34,494 nucleotides of DNA, from positions 1-34,494 of the forward strand of contig NZ_JAKHSK010000043.1 of the NCBI RefSeq assembly GCF_023499215.1, given 5' to 3'. Position numbers and translations under genes: made by a program. The stretch is from Zunongwangia pacifica. Its GTDB lineage: Bacteria; Bacteroidota; Bacteroidia; Flavobacteriales; Flavobacteriaceae. Shown here one piece after another: positions 1 through 8,439 of the stretch (position 1 is the first letter of the stretch; each line of letters begins with the position of its first letter). The notes under the pieces are model-generated. The model ran no database searches and was not told where the DNA came from. It saw nothing but the letters and a program-made list of their open reading frames with translations.

Positions 1-1
1 G

Positions 2-226
2 CTACCAGAGGAGGAGCAGTACACGTCTGAGACCACGGGTAAGGAGATTACGACTATTGGTAATAAATGGAGTGATTTTCAGATCAGGGAATACAAGGCC
101 AATGCGCAGCCGTACTATGTGCTGTTAGATGCAGATGGAAACCGGCTGAATGAGCCTACGGCTTACGATCCCGATATTGAATCGTATCTAAACTGGCTTG
201 AAGAAGGAATTAAAAATTATAAATAA
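2..226 (+). CDS. C-terminal end of a DsbD-like thiol:disulfide interchange protein (partial)
   Basis: An open frame enters from the left edge and stops at TAA 224-226, giving 74 residues. It carries KWSDFQIREYKANAQPYYVLLD followed by DADGNRLNEPTAYDPDIESYLNWL, which matches the C-terminal thioredoxin domain of Bacteroidota DsbD/cytochrome c biogenesis proteins; the QPYYVLLD part contains the cis-proline strand of a thioredoxin fold. In that family the membrane-embedded N-terminal part takes electrons from cytoplasmic thioredoxin and this domain passes them to periplasmic partners. The membrane part and the CxxC lie outside the window, so activity cannot be judged. A strong terminator follows about 50 bp later. 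Confidence 0.75.
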   Translation, partial: LPEEEQYTSETTGKEITTIGNKWSDFQIREYKANAQPYYVLLDADGNRLNEPTAYDPDIESYLNWLEEGIKNYK

Positions 227-276
227 GGTGCAAAAACTTATAAATTAAAATTAATTGAATTGTTTTTTTAGTCTTA

Positions 277-314
277 AAAGAGGGCTTAAATGCTTATTTA
301 AGCTCTCTTTCTTT
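277..314 (+). terminator. Rho-independent terminator after the DsbD-like gene
   Basis: A 15-bp stem pairs 277-291 with 296-310, with one G-U pair (AAAGAGGGCTTAAAT with ATTTAAGCTCTCTTT), a 4-base loop and a T-rich 3' flank. It ends the upstream gene before the aminotransferase that starts at 369. Confidence 0.8.
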
Positions 315-368
315 GTAATGATTCCAATAATTTTATATTAGCATCAAAATTAAGAGTATTAAGAAATT

Positions 369-1850
369 ATGCAAGAAGCTACTATATCTGAAAATCTTGA
401 GACTTATTTTGACCGATTCAGGCAAAATACCATAGGTGTAAATCATCAGTTTAAATCGGTTTATGGGATCCAAAACCAGTTATATGCCGACTGGATTGCC
501 AGTGGAAGGTTATATCGCCCTATAGAAGAATTGATTTGTAAAAAGATAGGCCCTTTAATGGCCAATACCCATTCTTTCTCCAGCGAGACCGGTAAAGCAT
601 CTACTTACGCCTATCATGAAGCCAGAGCAATTATAAAGCAACACGTAAATGCGAGTGTAGATGATGTGCTGGTTACCACCGGTACGGGAATGACAGGTGC
701 TCTTGCCAGATTGCACCGTATTATGGGGCTTAAAGGTAAGCATCATTTGCCGGGATCATCAGACAGACCTGTTGTTTTTATAAGTCATATGGAGCATCAC
801 TCCAATCAGGTGCCCTGGCAGGCTTTAGATATAGATGTAGTACTCGTAGAACCAGATGAAAAATTACAAATATCTCTAGAAAACTTAGAGCAGCAACTTC
901 AAAAATATCAGGATCGAAAGTTTAAAATCGGTTCATTCACGGCCTGTTCTAATGTTACCGGGGCTATTGCTCCTTATCATAAACTTGCAGAAGTGATGCA
1001 CCATCATGGCGGACTTTGTTTTGTGGATTTTGCAGCGTCTGCGCCTTATGAGGCTATTAATATGCATCCTGAAAATCCATCGCAAAAACTAGATGCTATT
1101 TTCTTTTCACCACATAAGTTTTTAGGAGGTCCGGGAACCAGTGGCGTTTTGGTTTACGACAAAACCTTGCATCAAAATACACATCCTGATACGCCCGGAG
1201 GTGGGAATGTAAAATGGACCAATCCCTGGAATGACTATGGATATCATGCCGATCTGGAAACTCGTGAAGACGGTGGAACTCCCGGTATCCTTCAGGTGAT
1301 CCGTACCGCTTTGTGCCTAAAACTCAAAGAGCTTATGGATCCTAAAATGATGAAGTTGCGTGAAAAAGAACTACTTGATTTGTTTTATGAAGGTGTTGCC
1401 GAATTTCCAGAGATTGAAGTCCTGGGGAATCGCGAGGAAGAGCATATAGGTTGCGTTTCGTTTAATATTAGGGGAATGCACTATAATCTGGTGGTTAGAC
1501 TACTTAATGATAGATTTGGAATACAGGTGCGTGGCGGATGGTCTTGTGCCAGCAGCCTGGCGCATTATCTGTTTCAAATTGATGATCAACAATCTGAAAA
1601 AATGATTCAGGATATTGAAAATCAAAATTTAACTGATAAACCCGGCTGGGTAAGGGTGTCTTTACATCCCATTATGACCAATGAAGAAGTTCAGAGTATT
1701 GTTAATGCGTTAGGTGAAATTATATGTCATGGAGAAGAATGGGCAAGAGATTACCAATATAATCCTAAAACCAATGAATTTGATAGCCTTCGGCAGGATG
1801 ACACTGAACTAAGGCAGGACATGAAAAGCATGTTTTCAAGCTTAGCGTAA
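369..1850 (+). CDS. Class-V aminotransferase fold PLP enzyme, cysteine-desulfurase-like
   Basis: This 493-residue protein has the layout of fold-type I class-V aminotransferases (SufS/Csd superfamily). The PLP lysine is K250 in FFSPHKFLGGPGTSG; SHMEHHSNQVPWQ and VDFAASAPYEAINMHP are the usual cofactor-pocket segments. VRGGWSCASS (C393) sits where desulfurases place their active-site cysteine loop, although a tryptophan occupies a position where I recall relatives having cysteine. It is longer than the usual ~405-residue SufS and has no suf genes beside it, so I infer a paralogue and not the main Fe-S assembly desulfurase. The true substrate is unknown. It starts at the first ATG, after an A/T-rich leader without a Shine-Dalgarno site, and appears monocistronic. 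Confidence 0.85.
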   Translation: MQEATISENLETYFDRFRQNTIGVNHQFKSVYGIQNQLYADWIASGRLYRPIEELICKKIGPLMANTHSFSSETGKASTYAYHEARAIIKQHVNASVDDVLVTTGTGMTGALARLHRIMGLKGKHHLPGSSDRPVVFISHMEHHSNQVPWQALDIDVVLVEPDEKLQISLENLEQQLQKYQDRKFKIGSFTACSNVTGAIAPYHKLAEVMHHHGGLCFVDFAASAPYEAINMHPENPSQKLDAIFFSPHKFLGGPGTSGVLVYDKTLHQNTHPDTPGGGNVKWTNPWNDYGYHADLETREDGGTPGILQVIRTALCLKLKELMDPKMMKLREKELLDLFYEGVAEFPEIEVLGNREEEHIGCVSFNIRGMHYNLVVRLLNDRFGIQVRGGWSCASSLAHYLFQIDDQQSEKMIQDIENQNLTDKPGWVRVSLHPIMTNEEVQSIVNALGEIICHGEEWARDYQYNPKTNEFDSLRQDDTELRQDMKSMFSSLA

Positions 1851-2079
1851 TGTAAACGCTACTGAATATCTAATTTTTTTCAAATAAATAAGATAAGGAG
1901 GGAGTATTCGATTGCTTCTTTCTGGATTGAGAAGAGTAAATATTCCAGGAGTTATAGGCTTCTGGAATATAACTCTATACCCCAGGAAAATATGTGTTGA
2001 AATGTAGAAGCTGTATTTTTTTAAATTACAAGAAAAATCAGCACCTTATCGCATTTAGTGCCTTACTTGTAAACTGACA

Positions 2080-2691
2080 TTATTTTATTATTTCAGTGAA
2101 ATACACTATTCCAAATATCCAACCCACATAGAGTAGGGTATAAGCGAACGAATACATAACCGAAATTCCAATGATTCCTTTTGTGTCTTTTGATTTGTTA
2201 AACACAAATTTTAAGGCTCCAAAGAAAACCCAGTAGAGCATTGCTAAAATTATGAATAGTGAAAACCAAAAAACCGCCTCTAGAACTAGTAGGAAAATCA
2301 CAAATAGAATGGACATCAAAATCCACCATAGAATAGATACAATTAATCCCCCAATTCCATCTCCGCCGTCAATTGAAGGTAAGTCCATATTTGTAACTCC
2401 ACTCGTCAAATCTCTATTTTTAAACTTTCGGAATTTTGGGAAATTGTCAATCAGTCCAATGCCAGTATAAAGCCCATACGTTATAAAAAGAAACAATGCT
2501 GTGGCTATAATTCCCAGCGATAAAAAGAGATTGGAAGTCAGACTCCGATTATAATTTATGCCGGTAAGATAGACAGTGAGAATTGTAATTCCGATTACAA
2601 TTAATGAAACTATAAAAACTGATTTTCCTTTTAAATAAGTTTGTTTTATTTTCAATTTCGATTGTTTTGATCTGCGATTTGTTATGCACAA
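2080..2691 (-). CDS. Multi-pass membrane protein of unknown function
   Basis: I do not recognise this family. The 203 residues contain about four or five hydrophobic segments: roughly 27-46, 55-78, 112-140, 140-165 and 175-200. A glycine/aspartate loop (DLPSIDGGDGIGG) precedes the third. The frame has no ATG before residue 101, so the start at 2691 is a TTG; another TTG lies at codon 13. The N terminus is therefore uncertain and may have been altered by a past rearrangement. It is the first of three minus-strand membrane-protein genes between the aminotransferase and the haem locus and is separated from the next by about 50 bp. Function cannot be assigned from sequence. Confidence 0.55.
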   Translation of the reverse strand: MCITNRRSKQSKLKIKQTYLKGKSVFIVSLIVIGITILTVYLTGINYNRSLTSNLFLSLGIIATALFLFITYGLYTGIGLIDNFPKFRKFKNRDLTSGVTNMDLPSIDGGDGIGGLIVSILWWILMSILFVIFLLVLEAVFWFSLFIILAMLYWVFFGALKFVFNKSKDTKGIIGISVMYSFAYTLLYVGWIFGIVYFTEIIK

Positions 2692-2743
2692 TTGGCTGTG
2701 ATTTAAATATTATCGCAAACTGAAACCTGGGACTAGGTTAATG

Positions 2744-3211
2744 TTAAAATTGCAGCGTTTCGGAGAGCAAATTTTTATACTCTTCTATATCTTTTTTGTG
2801 TTTTTTCTGTAACCTAAACCACAATAATATGGCAATTGCCAAAGTAATAACGGCTAATAAATACATAGAATTTCCACTATTATTTCCCAAAATTATTGCC
2901 GTTATAAAACTTAATACTAAAAAAATATGTGCGAAAATCACAAATTTCCACAGCACGTTTTGGCTAAAAGAAATATGCACGGTTGTCTCATTTTGATCAT
3001 CTGGTCTGGTTAACTTTCCGTTAACCGCCAAGTTATTGTGATAAGCTATATACCAAGCATAAAGTAATCGTTTACGAATTTTAAAGGTTATGGAACTGCT
3101 ATTGTCACTTTTGATTTCTAACGCAAATCCGTTAACCGATTCTAGTGAAGATTGTAGATACTTCTTTATTTCAGTAGGATTATTTTTCACTTTAAAATTC
3201 CAATCTTTCAT
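2744..3211 (-). CDS. Two-span membrane protein of unknown function
   Basis: A 155-residue ORF with an ATG start. The N-terminal half is soluble and mixed in charge (MKDWNFKVKNNPTEIKKYLQ, later FKIRKRLLYAWYIAYHNNLAVNGKL). Two hydrophobic helices follow at about 89-109 and 114-132, then a lysine-rich tail (QKKHKKDIEEYKNLL). I recall similar short proteins in other flavobacteria but no function. Both ends probably face the cytoplasm, given the positively charged flanks. It lies between two other minus-strand membrane-protein genes with gaps too large for tight coupling. Confidence 0.6.
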   Translation of the reverse strand: MKDWNFKVKNNPTEIKKYLQSSLESVNGFALEIKSDNSSSITFKIRKRLLYAWYIAYHNNLAVNGKLTRPDDQNETTVHISFSQNVLWKFVIFAHIFLVLSFITAIILGNNSGNSMYLLAVITLAIAILLWFRLQKKHKKDIEEYKNLLSETLQF

Positions 3212-3474
3212 AAGATCAATTTTTAATGTACTTGGATAAATTATTTCATAAATCGATCAACATCTATGTGTTACAATTTTAATAAGACTGTTTTAGTTGC
3301 ATTGTATAATTAAATGCTGCTCCTTCAACTTCGACTAACTGTCTAGAGTATAGATAGTGTTAGATTTTGTTGCAAGTTATATTCTTTGAGAATAAATTTA
3401 ACTAAAAAATATCGAATATCGCTTACGTATTTACCTGCAATTGGCTATTCCTGGGGGCTAACAGCTAGCTTTTA

Positions 3475-4047
3475 CTATTCTATTTTATTGAATTCTCTTA
3501 TTCCATATGATAATATCATAATTAGAAATATAACTATCATTCCTATTATTAACGCAATAATGATATCTCCAATCTTCAATTCCGTTTTTAACGTTTGATT
3601 ATCAGGAATGACTTTTGTTCCTGCTATGAAGTCTCCAATTCTGCGGTTAGGAGAGATAAGTGAAAAAATCACTTCTATTGGCCAAAACACCAATGTTATA
3701 TTTCTAATAACTGATTTTATCGGATTAGCTATTTCTCCTGTTTTATTATCAACGATTATAAGTCCAAGAATTCTTTTAGCTGGACTTTTCCCTTTAATCG
3801 CATCTTTATTAAAATAGGCTGAGAAGATCATTGATCCTAAAAATATTGGAATGACCACGAGCCATTCCGGTAAATTTGAATCAGATGGATTCCCTATTAT
3901 TAAATATCCAATCCCTATAAGAACAAGCGTAATAATTCCAATATCAAATGTCATAATAAAATGTGAGATAGAATAAACTTTGAAATTTCCTGTAGATGTA
4001 GGTGAAGGATCTCCCGGTTTAACAATAGGAATATTATTCCTTACCAA
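3475..4047 (-). CDS. RDD-family membrane protein
   Basis: The 190 residues fit the RDD family of small multi-span membrane proteins. The signature is the block KGKSPAKRILGLIIVDNKTGE followed by PIKSVIRNITLVFWPIEVIFSLISPNRRIGDFIAGTKVI, where the conserved K-R-LG and RR-GD--AGT elements are visible. There are four hydrophobic segments (about 33-52, 61-79, 110-130, 160-182). The family is diverse and members have been linked to transport, but the function here is unknown. The start is a TTG at 4047: an in-frame TAA lies eight codons upstream and the first ATG is codon 32, inside the first membrane span. Confidence 0.7.
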   Translation of the reverse strand: MVRNNIPIVKPGDPSPTSTGNFKVYSISHFIMTFDIGIITLVLIGIGYLIIGNPSDSNLPEWLVVIPIFLGSMIFSAYFNKDAIKGKSPAKRILGLIIVDNKTGEIANPIKSVIRNITLVFWPIEVIFSLISPNRRIGDFIAGTKVIPDNQTLKTELKIGDIIIALIIGMIVIFLIMILSYGIREFNKIE

Positions 4048-4246
4048 AATTCCCGTATTCGGAACTTAAAATTTGTAGAATATAGGGGGCTACTTTGTTT
4101 ATTATAATTTGAGCGAATTGTAACATAGACCTGCGGGTCTAATTATTTTCTATTTAGGTTTCTAAACTTATACTTTTTTCATTAAAACCTGAGTATAGAT
4201 GATCTTGCTATTATCGGTTGGATATTCGCACTAAAGCTATTAACGC

Positions 4247-4284
4247 AAAAAGGGACTAAAAGTATAACTTTTAATCCCTTTTAT
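4247..4284. terminator. Terminator after the small membrane ORF (minus strand), possibly bidirectional
   Basis: A long A/T-rich hairpin pairs AAAAGGGACTAAAAGT with ACTTTTAATCCCTTTT around 4247-4263 and 4267-4282, with one mismatch and a tiny loop. A- and T-runs at both edges would allow it to act in either direction. It lies 6 bp beyond the stop of the 31-codon ORF on the minus strand. Confidence 0.65.
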
Positions 4285-4289
4285 TGACT

Positions 4290-4385
4290 TTAAAAATTAC
4301 TAGAACATATTCCACCACTTTTATAAAGCAGCAGAATAATCAAAAAACAAATAACTGCCAGAACGATTAATATGATTTCCAGCAT
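4290..4385 (-). CDS. Candidate 31-residue single-span small membrane protein
   Basis: Reading the minus strand, ATG at 4385 opens 31 codons ending in TAA at 4290. The product starts MLEIILIVLAVICFLIILLL and ends YKSGGICSSNF: one hydrophobic helix with an acidic residue before it, a lysine after it and two cysteines. The leader just before the ATG is A/T rich (AAAATTTAAGTT), as usual in this phylum, and a hairpin terminator begins a few bases after the stop, so the ORF sits in its own short transcript-like unit. I do not recognise a family. The main alternative is chance coding in an A/T-rich gap. Confidence 0.4.
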   Translation of the reverse strand: MLEIILIVLAVICFLIILLLYKSGGICSSNF

Positions 4386-4615
4386 AACTTAAATTTTATT
4401 GGTCCGCCAAAGGCTAGCATATCCCTTTCGCATGATTTACTTTTTTTTTCATTGTGTGGGTTTTCAAGGAAAATCTGTATCTAAATGCTACCAAAATACA
4501 AGCTTCGGTATAAAATCTTTTGCAAAGACTTTACTCAGCCTCCCGCATTCTCTTAAATCGAAATCAGGTTAAAAAACTTTTCTTTTTCACATTTCTTAGT
4601 CTTGCCGCATTTCCT

Positions 4616-5653
4616 TTATTGCTGAAGTTGCGCTATGACTTCCTGCCATTCTTTAATTTCAGGAATTCCCGGTTTTCGTTTTCCAAAAAACTGAACGATT
4701 AATTCATCATTTTCATCAAAACACTCAATAGAGGTGACAATTCCATCTTCAGTCGGTTTTCTAACGACCCAGGAATTAGCCACATGATCCATGTTTAAAT
4801 GAAGATTAAAATCTGGATCCATAATATTAAACCACTGCTGGTGCCAAAGCGCTTTTTTAATCTCACCGGTATGGATTTGTATATTTCCACGATTTCCAAC
4901 AAAAACCATAATCGGCACTTCCTTTCTGGCAACACCTTCTAACATGCTCACAATTTTCTCCTTCTCAATTTTAGCGGCATGGTACGTACTTGGTGCTAAT
5001 CTTAAGGCCTGGGTACGGCTAATGTTGTGTTTTTTAAGCAAGCCAAAAAAGTGATGGGTGTCTTTAAGGTCTAACCATGATTTCTGAAAGTTTTCTATAG
5101 CAACTTCAGCATCGGTTTTATAATTTTTTTCTTCGGAAAAAGCTTTAATTGCTAATTCAGCCGACTGTTCTTCAGCTTTATATTTTTCAACTAAAGCATG
5201 GTAGGCATTGATGTTGCTTTGTGGGGTAAGGTAGATTTTATGAACCGCCATCCCATCTTCAGCAAAAAACTGAAGACTGAGACGTTCTTTCCCGCGAGCC
5301 ATTTCAGAAACCGCAAAAGCAAAAGCCCAGTGCATAAAGAAAATCCGCAGGTCGATATCTTCCCCAACAAAAAGTCCGACGGGCGATTTACCTATCGACG
5401 GATTTAAATATCTTCCTTTTCGCTCGTGTACGCAGCTTTCGTTACGCGTTAGCGCCATAACCTTGCCCAAAGATTCGATTTCCTGTAAAATTTCTTTAGG
5501 TTTATTTGCTAACCGGGTAACGCCATTGCCGATTTTTGTCGCTAGTAATTCGGTTTCACTTACATTAAGCACCTGTGCGGCGTTTCGTATCCTTAGTTGA
5601 GGTTGCTCTTCTTTAAGAGTTTCCCATTGTTGTTTTAAACTCGTTGTACTCAT
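4616..5653 (-). CDS. hmuS: HmuS/HemS/ChuS-type haem-degrading or haem-handling protein
   Basis: The 345-residue protein matches the HmuS/ChuS family, cytoplasmic proteins built of two similar domains that bind haem after import and degrade or pass it on. Visible blocks are the first domain (LGKVMALTRNESCVHERKGRY, then LFVGEDIDLRIFFMHWAFAFAV) and the second (VFVGNRGNIQIHTGEIKKALWHQQWFNIMDPDFNLHL, then WVVRKPTEDGIVTSIE). Length agrees with family members of about 340-350 residues. I chose the ATG at 5653, which overlaps the stop of hmuV by 2 bases, as expected for translational coupling; a longer reading would run 37 codons into hmuV in another frame. It is the last gene of the hmuTUVS operon. 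Confidence 0.9.
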   Translation of the reverse strand: MSTTSLKQQWETLKEEQPQLRIRNAAQVLNVSETELLATKIGNGVTRLANKPKEILQEIESLGKVMALTRNESCVHERKGRYLNPSIGKSPVGLFVGEDIDLRIFFMHWAFAFAVSEMARGKERLSLQFFAEDGMAVHKIYLTPQSNINAYHALVEKYKAEEQSAELAIKAFSEEKNYKTDAEVAIENFQKSWLDLKDTHHFFGLLKKHNISRTQALRLAPSTYHAAKIEKEKIVSMLEGVARKEVPIMVFVGNRGNIQIHTGEIKKALWHQQWFNIMDPDFNLHLNMDHVANSWVVRKPTEDGIVTSIECFDENDELIVQFFGKRKPGIPEIKEWQEVIAQLQQ

Positions 5654-6459
5654 GGCTGTATATTTTGAATTATTGAAGCTGATTTTTCTTCGCCAAACAC
5701 GATCATAGGTGTTTGCGCGAGCGGATGGGACATCACCTTGCAGGGAAAATCGTAAACATGACAAATGGTTTGCGAGGTAAGCACTTCTTGTGGATGACCG
5801 TATTTTATCATTTTACCGTCTTTAAGTAATAAAATACGATCTGCAAATTGCGCGGCGAGATTAAGATCGTGCATCACAATAGCAGCCATATTCCCCTTTT
5901 TTACAAAGACTTTTACCGCTTTTAAAACCTTATGCTGGTAATAAATATCAAGATTGTTAAGCGGTTCGTCCAACAACATCAGTTTTTCCTGAAATTCATT
6001 GTTTAGCTGGGCAAATATTCTTGAAAGATGAACGCGTTGCTTTTCCCCACCTGAAAGTTGATTGTAGGAGCGGTCTTTAAAATGGCTCATTTCGGTAAGT
6101 TTTAAACTTTCAGAAACTACTTTTAGATCGGTGATCCCAGGCCGATTTGCAAAATAAGGATAGCGCCCCATCATCACCACCTCGTTTACCGGTAGCGGAA
6201 TATCCTGTTGGTGGTGTTGGCTAAATTTGGCCCTGGTTTTTGCTAATCTCGCCGTTGTCCATTGCTTAATCGATTGTTGCTGAAAATTGATTTCTCCGGA
6301 ATAATTGATCTCTTCGGTTAAGGCTTTAAGTAAGGTGCTTTTCCCGGCACCATTTGGACCAATAATCACAAAAAGCTCTCCCGCATTTATATTGAAGCTG
6401 ATATCCTGAAGCAGCTTCCTGTTTTTGATGTGGATGTTTAACTGATTTACGGATAACAT
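5650..6459 (-). CDS. hmuV: Haem ABC transporter ATP-binding protein
   Basis: A 269-residue ABC ATPase with all functional motifs: Walker A GPNGAGKST (34-42), signature LSGGEKQR (135-142), Walker B LMLLDE (160-165), D-loop LNNLD and switch histidine H197 in IVMHDLNLAAQFADR. It is most like HmuV/FecE ATPases. It would drive haem or ferric-siderophore import through the HmuU permease. The start codon overlaps the permease stop by one base (TAATG), and its own stop overlaps the hmuS start. Haem as substrate is inferred from the neighbours hmuS, hmuT and the HmuY-like lipoprotein. Confidence 0.93.
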   Translation of the reverse strand: MLSVNQLNIHIKNRKLLQDISFNINAGELFVIIGPNGAGKSTLLKALTEEINYSGEINFQQQSIKQWTTARLAKTRAKFSQHHQQDIPLPVNEVVMMGRYPYFANRPGITDLKVVSESLKLTEMSHFKDRSYNQLSGGEKQRVHLSRIFAQLNNEFQEKLMLLDEPLNNLDIYYQHKVLKAVKVFVKKGNMAAIVMHDLNLAAQFADRILLLKDGKMIKYGHPQEVLTSQTICHVYDFPCKVMSHPLAQTPMIVFGEEKSASIIQNIQP

Positions 6460-7493
6460 TACAATGCTTTTTTAAATTGAAGAAGAATTAAAATAAACAC
6501 CGGTGCACCCATAAAAGCAGTAATGATGCCTATGGGAATTTCGATAGGCGCTAAAGTGGTTCGGCTAATAATATCTGCGGTAAGCAGCAATAAACTGCCA
6601 AAAAGGGCAGAGAGCGGTAAAATGATGCGGTAGTCAGATCCTAAAAGCAGTCTTAGAATATAAGGAACAATAAGCCCCACAAAAGCAATGGTCCCTGCAA
6701 AGGCTACAGAGGTACCTACAACCAGTGCCGATAGCCAGATAATTTTAGCATGGTATTTTTTTACGTTGATGCCTAAATGTCTTGCATTGTCTTCCCCCAG
6801 CATCATGGCGTTTAAGGCCTTGCCGTTGCCTAAAAGAAAGCTCAGGCAAATGAGGTTAATCGTAAAAAGGATAATCACTTTGGGCCAGTTGGCAGCACCA
6901 AGGCTTCCCAGTCGCCAAAACGTAAGATCACGTAGTTCGTCATCTTTAGAAATAAAGGTTAAGAAACCTGTAGTAGCTTCGGCCAGGGCGGCGATGGCCA
7001 CACCGGCTAAGAGCATAATGACCACATGCGTTTTTCCGCTTTTAAAAGAGATGCTGTACACCAGCATCATTACTAACAGCGCACCAATAAAAGCGGCAAT
7101 AGAAATTAACGAATAATGTAAAATCTCTGGTAGAAAACTTTTAATCGTACTTCCTAAAACAATCGCAACGGCTGCAAAAAGGGCCGATCCCGCGGTAATT
7201 CCTATAATTCCCGGTGTAGCAAGCGGATTTTTAAACATGCCCTGTAACGATGTGCCCGTAACAGCAAGACCGGCACCCATAATAATGGCTAAGAGCGTGC
7301 GTGGCATACGTACATCGAAAAATATATAGGCATCGGTAGGGTTTACTGCTACCGTGCCATCAAAAATGCTTTTAAATAAAAGCAGGAAATCATTCCAGTT
7401 TAACTGGTATACGCCCAAAAGGCTTGAAGCGATAAAAGCGACAATCAATAGAACAATGCCTAAAGACATATACCATTTAAACCTATTTTGCAT
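6459..7493 (-). CDS. hmuU: Haem/iron ABC transporter permease (FecCD family)
   Basis: This is a FecCD/BtuC-type permease with about ten membrane helices. Typical blocks are PRTLLAIIMGAGLAVTGTSLQGMFKNPLATPGIIGI near the N terminus, FWRLGSLGAANW in the middle, and AFVGLIVPYILRLLLGSDYR towards the end, plus the terminal EIPIGIITAFMGAPVFILIL. A longer reading from 7547 would overlap hmuT by 65 bases, in a stretch where hmuT still codes for a conserved-looking C terminus. I therefore prefer ATG 7493 (344 residues, starting MQNRFKWYMS), with an 11-base overlap with the hmuT stop. It forms the membrane channel for the HmuV ATPase. Confidence 0.9.
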   Translation of the reverse strand: MQNRFKWYMSLGIVLLIVAFIASSLLGVYQLNWNDFLLLFKSIFDGTVAVNPTDAYIFFDVRMPRTLLAIIMGAGLAVTGTSLQGMFKNPLATPGIIGITAGSALFAAVAIVLGSTIKSFLPEILHYSLISIAAFIGALLVMMLVYSISFKSGKTHVVIMLLAGVAIAALAEATTGFLTFISKDDELRDLTFWRLGSLGAANWPKVIILFTINLICLSFLLGNGKALNAMMLGEDNARHLGINVKKYHAKIIWLSALVVGTSVAFAGTIAFVGLIVPYILRLLLGSDYRIILPLSALFGSLLLLTADIISRTTLAPIEIPIGIITAFMGAPVFILILLQFKKAL

Positions 7494-8358
7494 ACTGGCT
7501 AAGCTTTGTATTAAGTTCGGTTGCGGCTTCTCCTGTTCGTGGACCAAATCCCGTTAATAATAGGCCATCCATGCTAATTACCTGTCCTTTTTTTACGGCG
7601 GTAGAGTTTGCCAGGCCGGGAATATCTTTTAAACCTTCTGCACCATTTACACTTTGTAAGCCGGTGTTAAAAAATAATAGGATATCAGGATTGGCCTGTG
7701 CTACGGCTTCGGTCGTTAGCGGGCGATAATCATCATAAGTATTCATTGCGTTTTCGCCACCGGCAAGCTCGATCATTTTTGCTACCGGTGTTTCTTTTCC
7801 GGCCACCAGTAAAGTACCGGCACCACGAGCGTAAACAAACATTACTTTAGGCGTGTCGCTAAATGTTGACAGGCTGTTAAGCTTATTTTCGATGTTTTGG
7901 GTCAACTTTTTTGGAGCCTTGGCATCAAGATCTTTGGCAACAGCCTTAATCAGGTTTTTAGCGCCTTCTACAGAATATTCAGGTTCATAATAATGAACGG
8001 GAATGTCTAAATTATTAAGCTGGGAAATAATATCTTCTGAAAGTTCTCTCTTTACCGCAAAGATTTGTGTGGGTTTTTGTTGCAGCAGGGCTTCAACATT
8101 TAAATTCATCACATGGCCAAGGTCGGTAGCCTTTTCTTTTAAGTTTTCTGGATACATACTGGTAACATCTACTGCTACAATTTGATCCTGATGGCCTAAG
8201 TCGCTAATAATTTCACTTAGCGTTCCATTAAGGCTAATAATACGCTCCTGCGATTTTTCTTGCTGTGGTTCTTTTGGTGAGGTCGAATCAGATTCAGTGT
8301 TTTTACAGCCTATTATGGCGATGAAAAAAAGAAGACTGAAAAGTTTAAATAGCTTCAT
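7483..8358 (-). CDS. hmuT: Haem-binding periplasmic lipoprotein of the ABC importer
   Basis: A 291-residue substrate-binding protein of the TroA/FecB fold. It begins with a lipoprotein signal ending in IAIIGC, so the mature protein would be anchored at Cys18. The binding-protein core is recognisable: ERIISLNGTLSEIISDLG, VVDVTS-like loop AVDVTSMYPENLK, GHVMNLNVEALLQQKPTQIF and the C-terminal LLTGFGPRTGEAATEL. HmuT relatives present haem to HmuUV. It is the first gene of the leftward operon; its promoter lies in the divergent region and carries a TACATTTG -7 element and an operator copy over the expected transcript start. Confidence 0.9.
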   Translation of the reverse strand: MKLFKLFSLLFFIAIIGCKNTESDSTSPKEPQQEKSQERIISLNGTLSEIISDLGHQDQIVAVDVTSMYPENLKEKATDLGHVMNLNVEALLQQKPTQIFAVKRELSEDIISQLNNLDIPVHYYEPEYSVEGAKNLIKAVAKDLDAKAPKKLTQNIENKLNSLSTFSDTPKVMFVYARGAGTLLVAGKETPVAKMIELAGGENAMNTYDDYRPLTTEAVAQANPDILLFFNTGLQSVNGAEGLKDIPGLANSTAVKKGQVISMDGLLLTGFGPRTGEAATELNTKLSQYAK

Positions 8359-8361
8359 TGT

Positions 8362-8384
8362 TAATTTTTATTAAATCTAAATAA
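8362..8384. promoter_or_regulatory. Candidate iron-responsive operator, copy A (hmuT start)
   Basis: This 23-bp site ends in ATCTAAATAA and matches copy C at 18 of 23 positions by hand count. It lies just downstream of the hmuT -7 element, in the short untranslated leader and next to the start codon. Confidence 0.6.
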
Positions 8385-8386
8385 GA

Positions 8387-8394
8387 CAAATGTA
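8387..8394 (-). promoter_or_regulatory. -7 promoter element for the hmuTUVS operon
   Basis: On the minus strand this reads TACATTTG, a perfect match to the Bacteroidota TAnnTTTG element. A TGG, not TTG, sits about 20 bases upstream, so the -33 box is weak. The transcript would start inside operator copy A. Confidence 0.55.
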
Positions 8395-8439
8395 AAATTC
8401 ATTTTGAAAGAAGTCCATTTTCAAATGTTAAATTTATTT

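Larger units (their letters stand above)
4048..4615. other. Mostly non-coding gap with one small ORF and one terminator
   Basis: Between the RDD gene and hmuS I see only the 31-codon ORF at 4290-4385, the terminator at 4247-4284, and a short hairpin AGACC-TGCG-GGTCT at 4127-4140. A T-rich run lies at 4441-4449. No terminator-like hairpin was found directly after the hmuS stop codon, so the haem-operon transcript could continue into this gap. Confidence 0.5.

Noticed and set aside
2675-2705. Sequence GTTATGCACAATTGGCTG near the 5' end of the first small membrane gene resembles part of an integron attC site.
   Set aside because: No matching partner core at the other end of the gene, no repeated copies around the neighbouring genes, and no integrase in the window.
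4520-4702. Sixty-codon open frame on the plus strand overlapping the 3' end of hmuS.
   Set aside because: It lies antisense to a well-supported gene, and the composition is that of a shadow frame.
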